Of a DNA stretch of 64,000 bases, positions 48,617-57,524 are shown piece after piece. The stretch comes from VBCG01 sp044226535 (lineage in GTDB: Bacteria; Pseudomonadota; Gammaproteobacteria; Burkholderiales; Casimicrobiaceae), in the NCBI GenBank assembly GCA_044226535.1, contig JBGAGT010000006.1, forward strand, positions 161,023-225,022, read 5' to 3'. A program made the translations under genes and the position numbers. The notes below the pieces were generated by a model that made no database searches, was not told the DNA's origin, and saw only the letters and a program-made list of their open reading frames with translations. Position 1 is the stretch's first letter, and each line of letters begins with the position of its first letter.

Positions 48617-50521
48617 ATGCGCCGTCGGTATCGCCTGCTGGCCGCTTCCCTGCTGCTGACCTGGGTCGCGGCTTTCGCCACGCTCGCCGGCGCGGCAGAC
48701 CGGCCGTGGCGCATCATGATCCTCAACGGCACGGACCCGTACCTGCCGGCGTTCATCGCCATCGACCGCGCAACACGCGTGGAACTTGCGGCGCCGGGCT
48801 CGCACCCCGCGGAAATCTACGCCGAAACGCTCGACATGATGCGTTTCCCGGGTGCTGCGTTCGAAGCCGACATGGTGGCGCTGCTGCGGCGCAAGTACGC
48901 GGAGCAGCCGATCGATGCCGTCATCGCCGTGACGCCGGTGGCCCTGGATTTCGCCGAGCGCCATCGCGAGGTGCTGTGGCCGGGTGCCTACGTCGTGTTC
49001 CACAGCGTGGAGGACGACGCCCTGCGCGGGCGAAAGCTGTCACCTTCGACCACCGGGGTGCCGTCCCGGTTCGACATCGCCGGCACGGCGGAACTGGCAC
49101 TTCGGCTTCGGCCGTCGTCGGCGCGCGTGATCGTCATCGGCGGCACTTCCGACTTCGACCGGTATGTCCTGGCGATCGCGCGCGAACAACTGCAGCCGCT
49201 CGGCAAGCGGGTGCCGGTGGAATTCTGGGTGGACCTCACGTTCGAGCAGGTCACCGAAAGGGTCGCCCACCTGAGCAATGCGGTGATCCTGCAACTCTCG
49301 ATGAATCGGGATACCAATGCCCGCATGTTCGTGCCGCGCGAAGCGGCAGCGCAAATCGCTGCGGTCTCGTCCGTACCGCTTTTCAGCATCTTCGAGACCT
49401 TCCTCGGAACGGGCATCGTCGCCGGCTACGTCGACGACTACGCGTTGCGCGGGCGCCGCGCCGCGCAACTCGTCCAGGCCGCGCTGAACGCACCGCCGGG
49501 AAGCGACCCGCCGCGACCCGGGCTCGTTGCGCCCCTGTGCGTGGCGGACGCACGCGAGCTGCGCCGCTGGGGCATTTCGCCCGATGCCCTGCCGAGGGGA
49601 TGCGACGTCCGGTTCGCCGAGGCGACGGCATGGCAGCGCTACCGCTGGCAGATGGTCGCAGGGCTCTTGATCATCGTCTCGCAATCGGTGCTGATCGCAG
49701 CGCTCGTCCTGCAGCGCCGGCGACGCCGCCGCGCCGAGCTGGACACGCAGGCTGCACGCACCGAGCTCACGCATGCGGCCCGCCTCGCGTCGATGGGAGA
49801 GATCACCGCGTCGATCGCGCACGAGATCAAGCAGCCGCTCTCCGCCATCCTCGCGCATGCCGACACCGCCGATCTGCTGCTCGAAGCGGACGCACCGTCG
49901 CTGGCCGAGATCAGGCGGATCGTCGCGGAGATCCGCCGCGACGACCTGCGGGCCAGCGACGTGATCACGCGTTTGCGCGACCTCCTCGGCAGGCACGCGA
50001 TGGAACGTCGCAGGTTGGACCTCAACGAGGCGATCGTCGACGCGCTTCGCGTGCTCGACGCGGAAGTGCGGCGGCGCGGCGTTGCCGTTTCGACCGCGCT
50101 CGCTCCGGACTTGCCGCCTGTCACGGGTGATCGCGTCCACCTGCAGCAGGTGGTGCTGAACCTCGTGCTGAACGGCATGGACGCCTTGACGCGGCACGGC
50201 GATGGCGCCGGCGGCGGGCGCATCACCGTCGCCACCGCGGCGCTCGGGGATCGCGTCGAGATCACCGTCTCCGACAACGGCCCGGGCATCGATCCCGCCA
50301 TCGCGTCGCGAGTGTTCGAGTCCTTCGCGACCACCAAGCCGAAGGGACTGGGTCTCGGGCTCTCCATCGCGCGGTCGATCGTCGAGGCGCACGACGGCAC
50401 GATCGAGGTCGTCGCCGGCAGGGAGCGCGGCAGTGTTTTTCGCGTAGCATTGCCGGCAGCGCGGCCGGACGCGGACGGCGACGCGTCACAGCCGCCGCCG
50501 CCCCGTCCGGCAAGCCCATGA
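48617..50521 (+). CDS. Sensor histidine kinase with periplasmic ABC-binding-protein-like domain
   Basis: The 634-residue protein has a signal sequence or membrane anchor (1-26). Its periplasmic region of about 310 residues has an ABC_sub_bind-like two-lobe pattern (WRIMILNGTDPYLPAF, IDAVIAVTPVALDF, ARVIVIGGTSDFD). One membrane segment (about 346-366) follows. The HisKA domain carries H402 in SIAHEIKQPLSAIL, and the HATPase domain has NLVLNGMDA, DNGPGID and GLGLGLSI. It probably phosphorylates the FixJ-type regulator encoded 4 bp downstream. The ligand is unknown. Confidence 0.92.
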   Translation: MRRRYRLLAASLLLTWVAAFATLAGAADRPWRIMILNGTDPYLPAFIAIDRATRVELAAPGSHPAEIYAETLDMMRFPGAAFEADMVALLRRKYAEQPIDAVIAVTPVALDFAERHREVLWPGAYVVFHSVEDDALRGRKLSPSTTGVPSRFDIAGTAELALRLRPSSARVIVIGGTSDFDRYVLAIAREQLQPLGKRVPVEFWVDLTFEQVTERVAHLSNAVILQLSMNRDTNARMFVPREAAAQIAAVSSVPLFSIFETFLGTGIVAGYVDDYALRGRRAAQLVQAALNAPPGSDPPRPGLVAPLCVADARELRRWGISPDALPRGCDVRFAEATAWQRYRWQMVAGLLIIVSQSVLIAALVLQRRRRRRAELDTQAARTELTHAARLASMGEITASIAHEIKQPLSAILAHADTADLLLEADAPSLAEIRRIVAEIRRDDLRASDVITRLRDLLGRHAMERRRLDLNEAIVDALRVLDAEVRRRGVAVSTALAPDLPPVTGDRVHLQQVVLNLVLNGMDALTRHGDGAGGGRITVATAALGDRVEITVSDNGPGIDPAIASRVFESFATTKPKGLGLGLSIARSIVEAHDGTIEVVAGRERGSVFRVALPAARPDADGDASQPPPPRPASP

Positions 50522-50525
50522 GGCC

Positions 50526-51170
50526 ATGATCGAAACGCGACCTGTCGTGCATTTCGTCGACGACGATGCGTCGTTGCGCGCGGCGCTGGGCGGGCTGCTG
50601 CGTGCCGCAGGGTACGACGTGCGGACCTACGCGTCGGCGGGCGAGTTCCTGCTCGACCCTGCCGACGCCGCGAGCGGTTGCCTGCTGCTCGACCTGCGTC
50701 TCGACGGGCCCAGCGGGCTCGACCTGCAGGAGGCGCTCGTGCGCCGCGGCTGCAGGATCCCGATCGTGTTCATGAGCGCGCACGGCGACATCCCCGCCAG
50801 CGTGCGGGCGATGAAGGCGGGCGCGGTGGATTTCCTCACCAAGCCGGTGGAGCGCGGCCCCCTCCTGGCCGCGATCCGCGCCGCGCTCGCGCGCGAGGCG
50901 GCGCAGAGTGCCACCGAGGAGCGGCGGGCGGAGTTGCGCAAGCGCTACGCGAGCCTCACCGATCGCGAGCGCGCGGTGCTCCAGGGCGTGGTCGACGGGA
51001 AGCTCAACAAGCAGATCGCCGGCGATCTCGACATCGCCGAGCGCACCGTCAAGGCGCATCGCGCGAACGTGATGGCGAAGCTCGGGGCCGACTCGCCCGC
51101 GGTGCTCGGCCGCATGGTCGAGCAGCTCGGCGTCGCCTTCCGTCCGGGCGAAGCGGGCGAGCCGCGCTAG
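50526..51170 (+). CDS. FixJ/NarL-type response regulator
   Basis: The 214-residue regulator has a receiver domain with phospho-acceptor D56 in LLLDLRLDGPSG and K in FLTKPVE. The LuxR-type helix-turn-helix is at about 140-200 (LTDRERAVLQGVVDGKLNKQIAGDLDIAERTVKAHRANVMAKL). It starts 4 bp after the kinase gene and is its probable partner. Confidence 0.94.
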   Translation: MIETRPVVHFVDDDASLRAALGGLLRAAGYDVRTYASAGEFLLDPADAASGCLLLDLRLDGPSGLDLQEALVRRGCRIPIVFMSAHGDIPASVRAMKAGAVDFLTKPVERGPLLAAIRAALAREAAQSATEERRAELRKRYASLTDRERAVLQGVVDGKLNKQIAGDLDIAERTVKAHRANVMAKLGADSPAVLGRMVEQLGVAFRPGEAGEPR

Positions 51171-51312
51171 CAGGTCGCCGCCGGGCCGACCGGCACCAAA
51201 GGGCAGGCGCGGATTCCCCAAAGCGGGATGGACGTGCCTGCCGCCATCGCCGAGCATCGGCCTCGAAACGGGGCTCCAGCAACGTTCGACTTCGCCCCGA
51301 CGGAGCGCGCGG

Positions 51313-51693
51313 ATGGCGAACGAGCTGCCGGCGGTCGTTCTGGTGGAGGACGACGACCGGCTGCGCAACGCACTCGCCCGCGTGCTGTCGATGTCGGGAT
51401 TTCGCGTGGCGACGTTCGCGGCAGCGGAGGCCGCGCTGGCAGGGACCTCGTGGGCGAACGTGGCGTGCCTGGTGGTCGACATCCGCCTGCCGGGCATGTC
51501 GGGACTCGAGCTGTTGAGGCATCTGCGCAAGCGGGGCAACGCGATGCCGGCGGTGGTGATGACCGCCGACCTGCGCCGGGGATTGCGCGAGGCCGCGATG
51601 GAGCTCGACGTGAGGGCATACCTCGAAAAGCCGGTCGGTGGGCATGTGCTTGGGGCCGCTGTTCGCGAGGCGATATCGCGACGCGTCCCCTGA
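51313..51693 (+). CDS. Stand-alone receiver-domain response regulator
   Basis: The 126-residue protein is only a receiver domain: VLVEDDDRLRNAL, D56 in VVDIRLPGMSG, and K in YLEKPVGG. No output domain follows. It may act as a phosphate sink or a second target of the kinase at 48617. It lies 142 bp after the FixJ-type gene; that gap shows no gene. Confidence 0.9.
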   Translation: MANELPAVVLVEDDDRLRNALARVLSMSGFRVATFAAAEAALAGTSWANVACLVVDIRLPGMSGLELLRHLRKRGNAMPAVVMTADLRRGLREAAMELDVRAYLEKPVGGHVLGAAVREAISRRVP

Positions 51694-51707
51694 TCGACGG
51701 GAGGGAG

Positions 51708-52265
51708 ATGAACATGGGCATGAAGACACTGCAAGCGATCACCGCGGCCGCGTCGCTGGCCTTCGCAGCACACACGACGGCGTTGGCGGCCGGCGCCGCC
51801 GAGATGACCAAGGACGCCAACGCGGCGTTGCAACAGCTCTATGCCGGCGTTCCCGCCGCCAAGGCACTCGGCGCCAAGGCGCCGGCAATCCTGGTGTTCC
51901 CCAAGGTCACCAAGGCGGGGCTCGGGGTCGGCGGCCAGTACGGCGAAGGCACGCTGTTCAAGGGAGGCAAGGCCGTCGCGTTCTACAACACCGCGGCCGC
52001 GTCGGTGGGCCTGCAGGCGGGTGCCCAGCAGTTCGGCTACGCGATGATCTTCATGAACGCCAACGCGCTCGCGCAGCTCGACAAGGCGGGCGGCTTCGAG
52101 ATCGGCGTCGGCCCGACGGTCGTCGTGGTGGACGAGGGCATGGCGAAGACGCTGACGACGACGACTGCGAAGGACGACGTCTATGCCTTCATCTTCGGCC
52201 AGAAGGGGCTGATGGCGGGCGTCGGCGTCCAGGGAAGCAAGATCACCAGGATCGATCCGAAGTGA
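51708..52265 (+). CDS. Secreted SYLF/Ysc84-domain lipid-binding protein
   Basis: The 185-residue protein has a signal peptide (about 1-28, ALA-AG). The SYLF pattern follows: AKAPAILVFPKVTKAGLGVGGQYGEGTLF, GKAVAFYNTAAASVGLQAGAQQFGYAMIFM, and IGVGPTVVVVDEG. GGAGGGAG precedes the ATG at 51708. It is probably in one operon with the sulfatase gene 53 bp downstream. Confidence 0.88.
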   Translation: MNMGMKTLQAITAAASLAFAAHTTALAAGAAEMTKDANAALQQLYAGVPAAKALGAKAPAILVFPKVTKAGLGVGGQYGEGTLFKGGKAVAFYNTAAASVGLQAGAQQFGYAMIFMNANALAQLDKAGGFEIGVGPTVVVVDEGMAKTLTTTTAKDDVYAFIFGQKGLMAGVGVQGSKITRIDPK

Positions 52266-52318
52266 CTTTCGGAACGCGAAGATCCCAGACAGGCCAAGCG
52301 GCGTGAAAGGAACCAACC

Positions 52319-53863
52319 ATGGCAACCGGCAAACCGAACATCGTGATCATCTGGGGCGACGACGTCGGCCAGTCCAATATCAGCGCCTATTCGGACGGAC
52401 TGATGGGCTACAGGACGCCCAACATCGACCGCATCGCCGCCGAAGGCGTGCGGTTCACCGACTTCTACGCCGAACAGAGCTGCACGGCCGGGCGTTCCTC
52501 GTTCATCACCGGCCAGTGCGGTTTCCGCACGGGCAACACCAAGGTGGGCATGCCGGGCGCCCCGCAGGGCCTGCAGGCACGCGATGTCACCATCGCCCGG
52601 CTGCTCAAGGCCCAGGGCTACGCCACCGGCCAGTTCGGCAAGAACCATCTCGGCGACCGCAACGAGCACCTGCCCACCATGCATGGCTTCGACGAGTTCT
52701 ATGGCGCGCTCTACCACCTCAACGCGTCCGAGGAACCGGAGCTTCCCGACTACCCGAATCCCAAGGACTTCCCGAACTTCTTCGCGAACTACGGGCCGCG
52801 AGGCGTGCTGGACTGCAAGGCCACCGACAAGGACGACCCGACGGTGGATCCCCGCTTCGGCAAGGTGGGCAAGCAGACCATCAAGGACACCGGCCCGCTG
52901 ACCAAGAAACGGATGGAGACCTGCGACGACGATTTCGCCGCGCGTTCGGTGGACTTCCTCAAGCGCCAGAAGGCCGCCGGCAAGCCCGTGTTCCTGTGGG
53001 TGAACTTCACCCACATGCACCTCAGGACGCACACCAAGCCCGAAAGCATCGGGCAGGCCGGCCGCTGGCAAAGCCCCTACCACGACACGATGATCGACCA
53101 CGACAGGAACGTCGGCACGGTGCTCAAGGCGCTGGACGACCTCGGCATGGCGGACGACACCATCGTCATGTATTCCACCGACAACGGCCCGCACATGAAC
53201 ACCTGGCCGGACGGCGCCATGACGCCCTTCCGCAACGAGAAGAACTCGAACTGGGAAGGCGCCTACCGCGTGCCCAGCATGATCCGGTGGCCAGGGCACA
53301 TCAAGGCCGGCACGATCGAGAACGGCATCGTGTCGCACCTCGACCTGATGCCGACGTTGCTCGCGGCGGCGGGCGTCCCCGACGTCAAGGAGCAACTCCT
53401 CAAGGGCATGAAAGTCGGCGACACGACCTTCAAGGTGCACCTCGACGGCTACAACCTGCTGCCGCTGCTGACCGGCAAGACGAAGGAGAGCCCGCGCAAG
53501 GAGTTCTTCTACTTCAACGACGATTCCGACCTGGTCGGGCTGCGCTACGACAACTGGAAGTTCGTCTTCTCGGAGCAGCGCGCCACGGGAACCCTGCGGA
53601 TCTGGAGCGAGCCGTTCACGGCGCTGCGCTTCCCGAAGCTCTTCAACCTGCGCACCGATCCGTACGAGCGCGCGGACATCACGTCGAACACCTACTACGA
53701 CTGGTGGTTCGACCACGCCTTCATCTGCGTGCCGGCGCAGGCCATCGTCGGCGAGTTCCTCGCCACGTTCAAGGAGTTTCCGCCCAGCCAGAAAGCCGGC
53801 AGCTTCAGCGTGGACCAGGTGCTGGAAACGCTGCGGGAGGGTGCATCGGGGGGCAGCCGGTAG
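52319..53863 (+). CDS. Sulfatase (arylsulfatase-like)
   Basis: The 514-residue alkaline-phosphatase-superfamily enzyme has metal-binding D14 and D15 in IIWGDDVGQ and the sulfatase motif C-x-A-x-R as C55TAGR, where Cys would be converted to formylglycine. GKNHLGDRNEHLP and MYSTDNGPHMNTWPDG (second metal site) follow. No signal peptide is visible. Substrate unknown. A maturation enzyme gene is not in the window. Confidence 0.92.
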   Translation: MATGKPNIVIIWGDDVGQSNISAYSDGLMGYRTPNIDRIAAEGVRFTDFYAEQSCTAGRSSFITGQCGFRTGNTKVGMPGAPQGLQARDVTIARLLKAQGYATGQFGKNHLGDRNEHLPTMHGFDEFYGALYHLNASEEPELPDYPNPKDFPNFFANYGPRGVLDCKATDKDDPTVDPRFGKVGKQTIKDTGPLTKKRMETCDDDFAARSVDFLKRQKAAGKPVFLWVNFTHMHLRTHTKPESIGQAGRWQSPYHDTMIDHDRNVGTVLKALDDLGMADDTIVMYSTDNGPHMNTWPDGAMTPFRNEKNSNWEGAYRVPSMIRWPGHIKAGTIENGIVSHLDLMPTLLAAAGVPDVKEQLLKGMKVGDTTFKVHLDGYNLLPLLTGKTKESPRKEFFYFNDDSDLVGLRYDNWKFVFSEQRATGTLRIWSEPFTALRFPKLFNLRTDPYERADITSNTYYDWWFDHAFICVPAQAIVGEFLATFKEFPPSQKAGSFSVDQVLETLREGASGGSR

Positions 53864-53881
53864 CGCCGCGCCGCTCGCGCC

Positions 53882-54649
53882 TCACAGGAAGCCGCCGTCG
53901 ACGATCAGCGTCTGCGCGGTCAGCATCCCCGAGGCGCTCGACGCGAGGAAGAGGCAAGGGCCGACCATGTCGTCGGGCCGCATCTCGCGCGGGATGCATT
54001 GCCGCGCGACGTGCCTCGCGAGGTTGTCGCCCTTCACCCACAGCGCGCGTTGGCGCTCGGTGACCACCCATCCGGGCGCGATGGCGTTGACGCGGATGCC
54101 GTCGCGCCCGTAGCGCCCCGCGAGGCCCTTGGTGAGGCCGATCACCCCGGCCTTGGCGGTGGTGTAGGCGGGCATGTCGCCGTTGTTCATCATGAACGAG
54201 ATGGACGAGAAGTTGACGATCGAGCCGCGCCCCGCCTTCACCATGCCGGGCAGCACTGCCTGCGCGGCGAAGAACTGCGGCCGGATGTTGATCGCCTGGT
54301 TGGCATCCCAGCTCTCCGGGGTCACGTCCTCGACGGCGTGGCGGTCGTCGCGCGCGGCGTTGTTGACCAGCACGGCGACGGGACCATGCGCGTCGGCGGC
54401 AGCGCTTGCCGCGCGACGCAGCGCCGCGACGTCGCGAAGGTCGGCCTCGAGGAACAGCGGCCGGCGCCCCGTTTCGCGCTCGAGCGCGTCGCAGAGCGCG
54501 AGGCTCGCCGGCGCGTCGAAGTCGATGAAGGCCACGCGTGCACGCTGTCGCAGGAAGCCCTCGGTGAGCTTTGCGCCGATGCCCGATCCGCCGCCGGTGA
54601 TGAGCACCGAGGCGTCGGCGAGGTCGTGGTAGGTGACGGGCGGCATCAT
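53882..54649 (-). CDS. Short-chain dehydrogenase/reductase
   Basis: The 255-residue SDR has the NAD(P) motif TGGGSGIGAKL, VNNAARDDR, the catalytic YTTAKAG (Y-x3-K) and NAIAPGWVVTERQ. It resembles sugar or sugar-acid dehydrogenases of the classical SDR group. Transcribed toward the sulfatase gene (18 bp between stops) and divergent from the DHA2 transporter. Confidence 0.9.
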   Translation of the reverse strand: MMPPVTYHDLADASVLITGGGSGIGAKLTEGFLRQRARVAFIDFDAPASLALCDALERETGRRPLFLEADLRDVAALRRAASAAADAHGPVAVLVNNAARDDRHAVEDVTPESWDANQAINIRPQFFAAQAVLPGMVKAGRGSIVNFSSISFMMNNGDMPAYTTAKAGVIGLTKGLAGRYGRDGIRVNAIAPGWVVTERQRALWVKGDNLARHVARQCIPREMRPDDMVGPCLFLASSASGMLTAQTLIVDGGFL

Positions 54650-54726
54650 GGGGACTCCTCGGTGATCGGCGGGCTTCGCGATGTTATCAACCTCGCGCTG
54701 CCGCGGCGTCGGGTATCCTCGACGCG

Positions 54727-56211
54727 ATGCCGGTCTCGCCTCCGCTCCATCGCCCCTTCGTCGTGGCCGCGATCATGGCGTCCATGTTCATGGTCGCCGT
54801 CGAGGTCACGATCGTCTCGACGGCGATGCCGCACATCATCGCCGAGCTGGGCGGCCTCGCGTACTACAGCTGGGTGTTCTCGTCGTTCCTGCTCGCGCAG
54901 ACGGCGACGACGGTCATCTCGGGCAAGCTCGCCGACCTGTTCGGGCGCAAGCCCGTGATGCTCGCGGGCATCGCCATTTTCGCGGCGGGCTCGCTGCTCG
55001 GCGGCTTCGCGTGGTCCATGCCGTCGATGATCGCGTTCCGGGTGGTCCAGGGCATCGGCGCGGGCGTCGTGCAGCCGGTGTGCATGACCATCATCGCCGA
55101 CCTCTACCCTGCCGCCCAGCGCGGCAAGATCCAGGGCTATCTCGCGAGCGTGTGGGGCTTCGCCGCGGTGGCGGGCCCCGTGATCGGCGGGGTCATCGTC
55201 CGCGAGCTGTCGTGGCCGTGGGTGTTCTGGATCAACCTCCCGGTGGGTGCTGCGGCAGCGGCGGGCTACCTCCTCTACCTCCACGAGTCGGTCGAGCATC
55301 GCGCGCGCTCCATCGACGTCGCCGGTGCGGTCCTGTTCACGCTGGTCGTGGGATCGCTGATGGTCGCGCTCGACGGCGTCGGCTCGTTCACAAGACCCTC
55401 GACGCTGGCGGCCGTGCTCGCCTTCATGGTCGCCTCGGTCCTGTTCGTGCTGCAGGAGCGGCGCGCGGCCGACCCGATCGTGTCGCTGCCGCTGTGGATG
55501 CGCAGGCCGGTGCTGACGGCCAACGGCGTCATCGCGCTGGCCAGCATCGCGCTGATGGGGCTCACGGCGTTCCTGCCGATGTACGTGCAGGTCGTGATGG
55601 GGCACTCGCCCATCGTCGCGGGCTTCGCGCTCACCATGATGCTGGTCGGGTGGCCGGTCGGCGCCACCGTGTCCGCGCGCCTGTTCCATCGCGTGGGCAT
55701 GCGCCGCGTGCTCGTCGCCGGCAGCCTGCTGCTTCCCGTGGGCGCCCTGTGCTTCGTGCTGCTCGGGCCCGGTTCCAGTGTCGTGCAGGCAGGCGCCGGA
55801 TCGCTGTTGATGGGCTTCGGCATGGGCCTCACCAGCGTCAGCGCGCTGGTGCTGATCCAGGAAGTGGTCGGCTGGGAGGAGCGGGGTGCCGTCACCGCAT
55901 CCAACATGTTCGCCCGCAACCTCGGCAGCACGCTGGGCGCCACCGTGCTCGGCGCGATGGTCAACCTCGGGCTCGCGCGCGCGCCCGGCAGTGCCGACGG
56001 CCACGCTGAGGATCTTCGGCGCCTGCTGCAGGATCCCGGCGCGGCGCACGACGTGGCGAGCGAGCTCCTCGCCGCGCTCGCCGACGGCGTGCACTGGATG
56101 TTCGTGGCGATGCTGCTCGTCACGCTGCTGATGGTATGGGTGGCACTGATGGTGCCGCATGTCGAGCTCCGGCCGGCGCACCCGACGACATCGAATGGAG
56201 GAGCTGCATGA
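54727..56211 (+). CDS. DHA2-family MFS drug efflux transporter
   Basis: The 494-residue protein has 14 predicted membrane segments. Motifs are VEVTIVSTAMPHI (helix 1), GKLADLFGRKPVM (motif A) and GFAAVAGPVIGGVIV (motif C of drug:H+ antiporters). It probably exports toxic compounds with proton exchange. The stop overlaps the next gene start in ATGA. Confidence 0.92.
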   Translation: MPVSPPLHRPFVVAAIMASMFMVAVEVTIVSTAMPHIIAELGGLAYYSWVFSSFLLAQTATTVISGKLADLFGRKPVMLAGIAIFAAGSLLGGFAWSMPSMIAFRVVQGIGAGVVQPVCMTIIADLYPAAQRGKIQGYLASVWGFAAVAGPVIGGVIVRELSWPWVFWINLPVGAAAAAGYLLYLHESVEHRARSIDVAGAVLFTLVVGSLMVALDGVGSFTRPSTLAAVLAFMVASVLFVLQERRAADPIVSLPLWMRRPVLTANGVIALASIALMGLTAFLPMYVQVVMGHSPIVAGFALTMMLVGWPVGATVSARLFHRVGMRRVLVAGSLLLPVGALCFVLLGPGSSVVQAGAGSLLMGFGMGLTSVSALVLIQEVVGWEERGAVTASNMFARNLGSTLGATVLGAMVNLGLARAPGSADGHAEDLRRLLQDPGAAHDVASELLAALADGVHWMFVAMLLVTLLMVWVALMVPHVELRPAHPTTSNGGAA

Positions 56212-56693
56212 CGAATCCCGCCAGGAACACCATCTGCCTGTGGTACGACCGCGACGCCGAGGCCGCGGCGCGTTTCTATGCCGGCGTATTCCCCGATTCG
56301 TCGGTCGGTGCCGTATTCCGCGCACCGGCCGACTTCCCTTCGGGGAGGAAGGGCGACGTGCTGACCGTGGAGTTCACCGTGCTGGGCATACCCTGCATCG
56401 GGCTCAACGGCGGCCCCGCGTTCAAGCAGAGCGAGGCGTTCTCCTTCCAGGTCGCGACCGCCGACCAGGCCGAGACCGACCGGTACTGGAACGCCATCGT
56501 CGGCAACGGCGGGCAGGAGAGCGCCTGCGGCTGGTGCAGGGACCGGTGGGGGCTCTCCTGGCAGATCACGCCCGTCGCGCTGACCAGGGCGATCGTCCAT
56601 CCCGATCCCGCCGCCGCGAAGCGCGCCTTCGAGGCGATGATGACCATGCGCAAGATCGACATCGCGGCGATCGAGGCGGCCGTGCGCGGCTGA
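56208..56693 (+). CDS. VOC-superfamily protein (PhnB/3-demethylubiquinone methyltransferase-like)
   Basis: The 161-residue protein has the pattern ICLWYDRDAEAAARFYAGVFPDSSVG, GIPCIGLNGGPAF, EAFSFQV and CGWCRDRWGLSWQITP, typical of the PhnB-like VOC subfamily. Function unknown. The start ATG overlaps the transporter stop, and GGAGGAG lies just before it. Confidence 0.9.
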   Translation: MTNPARNTICLWYDRDAEAAARFYAGVFPDSSVGAVFRAPADFPSGRKGDVLTVEFTVLGIPCIGLNGGPAFKQSEAFSFQVATADQAETDRYWNAIVGNGGQESACGWCRDRWGLSWQITPVALTRAIVHPDPAAAKRAFEAMMTMRKIDIAAIEAAVRG

Positions 56694-56746
56694 CATCAGG
56701 GCAGCGCGCGCGGGCTGCGCCTGGACGACGGGATCGACCCGGCGGT

Positions 56747-57439
56747 TTAGCCGACGCCCCAGGGAGACGCCGTGCGGGAATTCTGCAGGCGGTAGATGCC
56801 GAGGTCGGGCGGTTGCGCGGCGTCGGCGAACACCGCATCCCGGCGGACCTTCTGGCAGGCCCCGCGGAACGGCGCCTCGTCGCCCCATCCTTCGACCAGG
56901 ACGATCCATCGCGGGATCAGGTTCTTCTCGGCGCGGACCTTCTTCTCGGCGGTCTCGACCGCGCTCGCGGCTTCGTCCGCGACCAGCAGGTGGCAGCCCG
57001 CGATGCCCGGCCGTGCCGCGAGGGCGGGAAGGACCTGTTGCGTCATGCGCGCGCGGTGGGCTTCGGCGACGGGATCGTCCACGGCGTAGCGAAAGGTGGC
57101 CATGAGCCCGCCCTGGCCTTCACCGAAGCTCGCCGCCACGGCGCAAAGCGAGCGTGAGACCGCGCGAAAATGTGCCACCGTCGACCGCGTCCATGGCGTC
57201 GGATCGTTGAGCCGCGCGAGGTAGTCGGGCCCGCTCACGGTGCGCGGCGAAACGGTCTCGTACAGGTTGAAGAACTCGGGCTCGGCGTCGACGGCGACGT
57301 ACCGCCGGCCGCGAAGGAACCCCGGGATCCCGGCGCGCTCGGGCATGTGTTCCTGGCCATGCCAGGCATAGAAGGCCGTGCGGCCCTCGGGCGCGATGTC
57401 GTGCCAGATCGCGACGGCTCCTTGGCCGGCAAGGCTCAT
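56747..57439 (-). CDS. Uncharacterised protein, possibly a dimeric alpha-beta barrel
   Basis: The 230-residue protein has no named motif that I can recognise. Its two halves (IWHDIAPEGRTAFYAWHGQEHMPERAGIPGFLRG and QVLPALAARPGIAGCHLLVAD) look like two copies of an EthD/Dabb-type ferredoxin-like fold. ATG at 57439 is chosen over 57589 because GGAAG precedes it and the longer frame adds an unlikely basic leader. It is divergent from the DUF1254 gene. Confidence 0.6.
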   Translation of the reverse strand: MSLAGQGAVAIWHDIAPEGRTAFYAWHGQEHMPERAGIPGFLRGRRYVAVDAEPEFFNLYETVSPRTVSGPDYLARLNDPTPWTRSTVAHFRAVSRSLCAVAASFGEGQGGLMATFRYAVDDPVAEAHRARMTQQVLPALAARPGIAGCHLLVADEAASAVETAEKKVRAEKNLIPRWIVLVEGWGDEAPFRGACQKVRRDAVFADAAQPPDLGIYRLQNSRTASPWGVG

Positions 57440-57524
57440 GGGACGCTTCCCTGCGGTGTTGGCAGACCTTGACTTTACAATGCCGCATGGATCCCCGCGC
57501 GGGCGCTTCCAACGGAGGCAGACG

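Noticed and set aside
51171..51312. Possible small gene or output domain between the two response regulators
   Set aside because: No frame with a ribosome site or helix-turn-helix pattern; likely only spacer.
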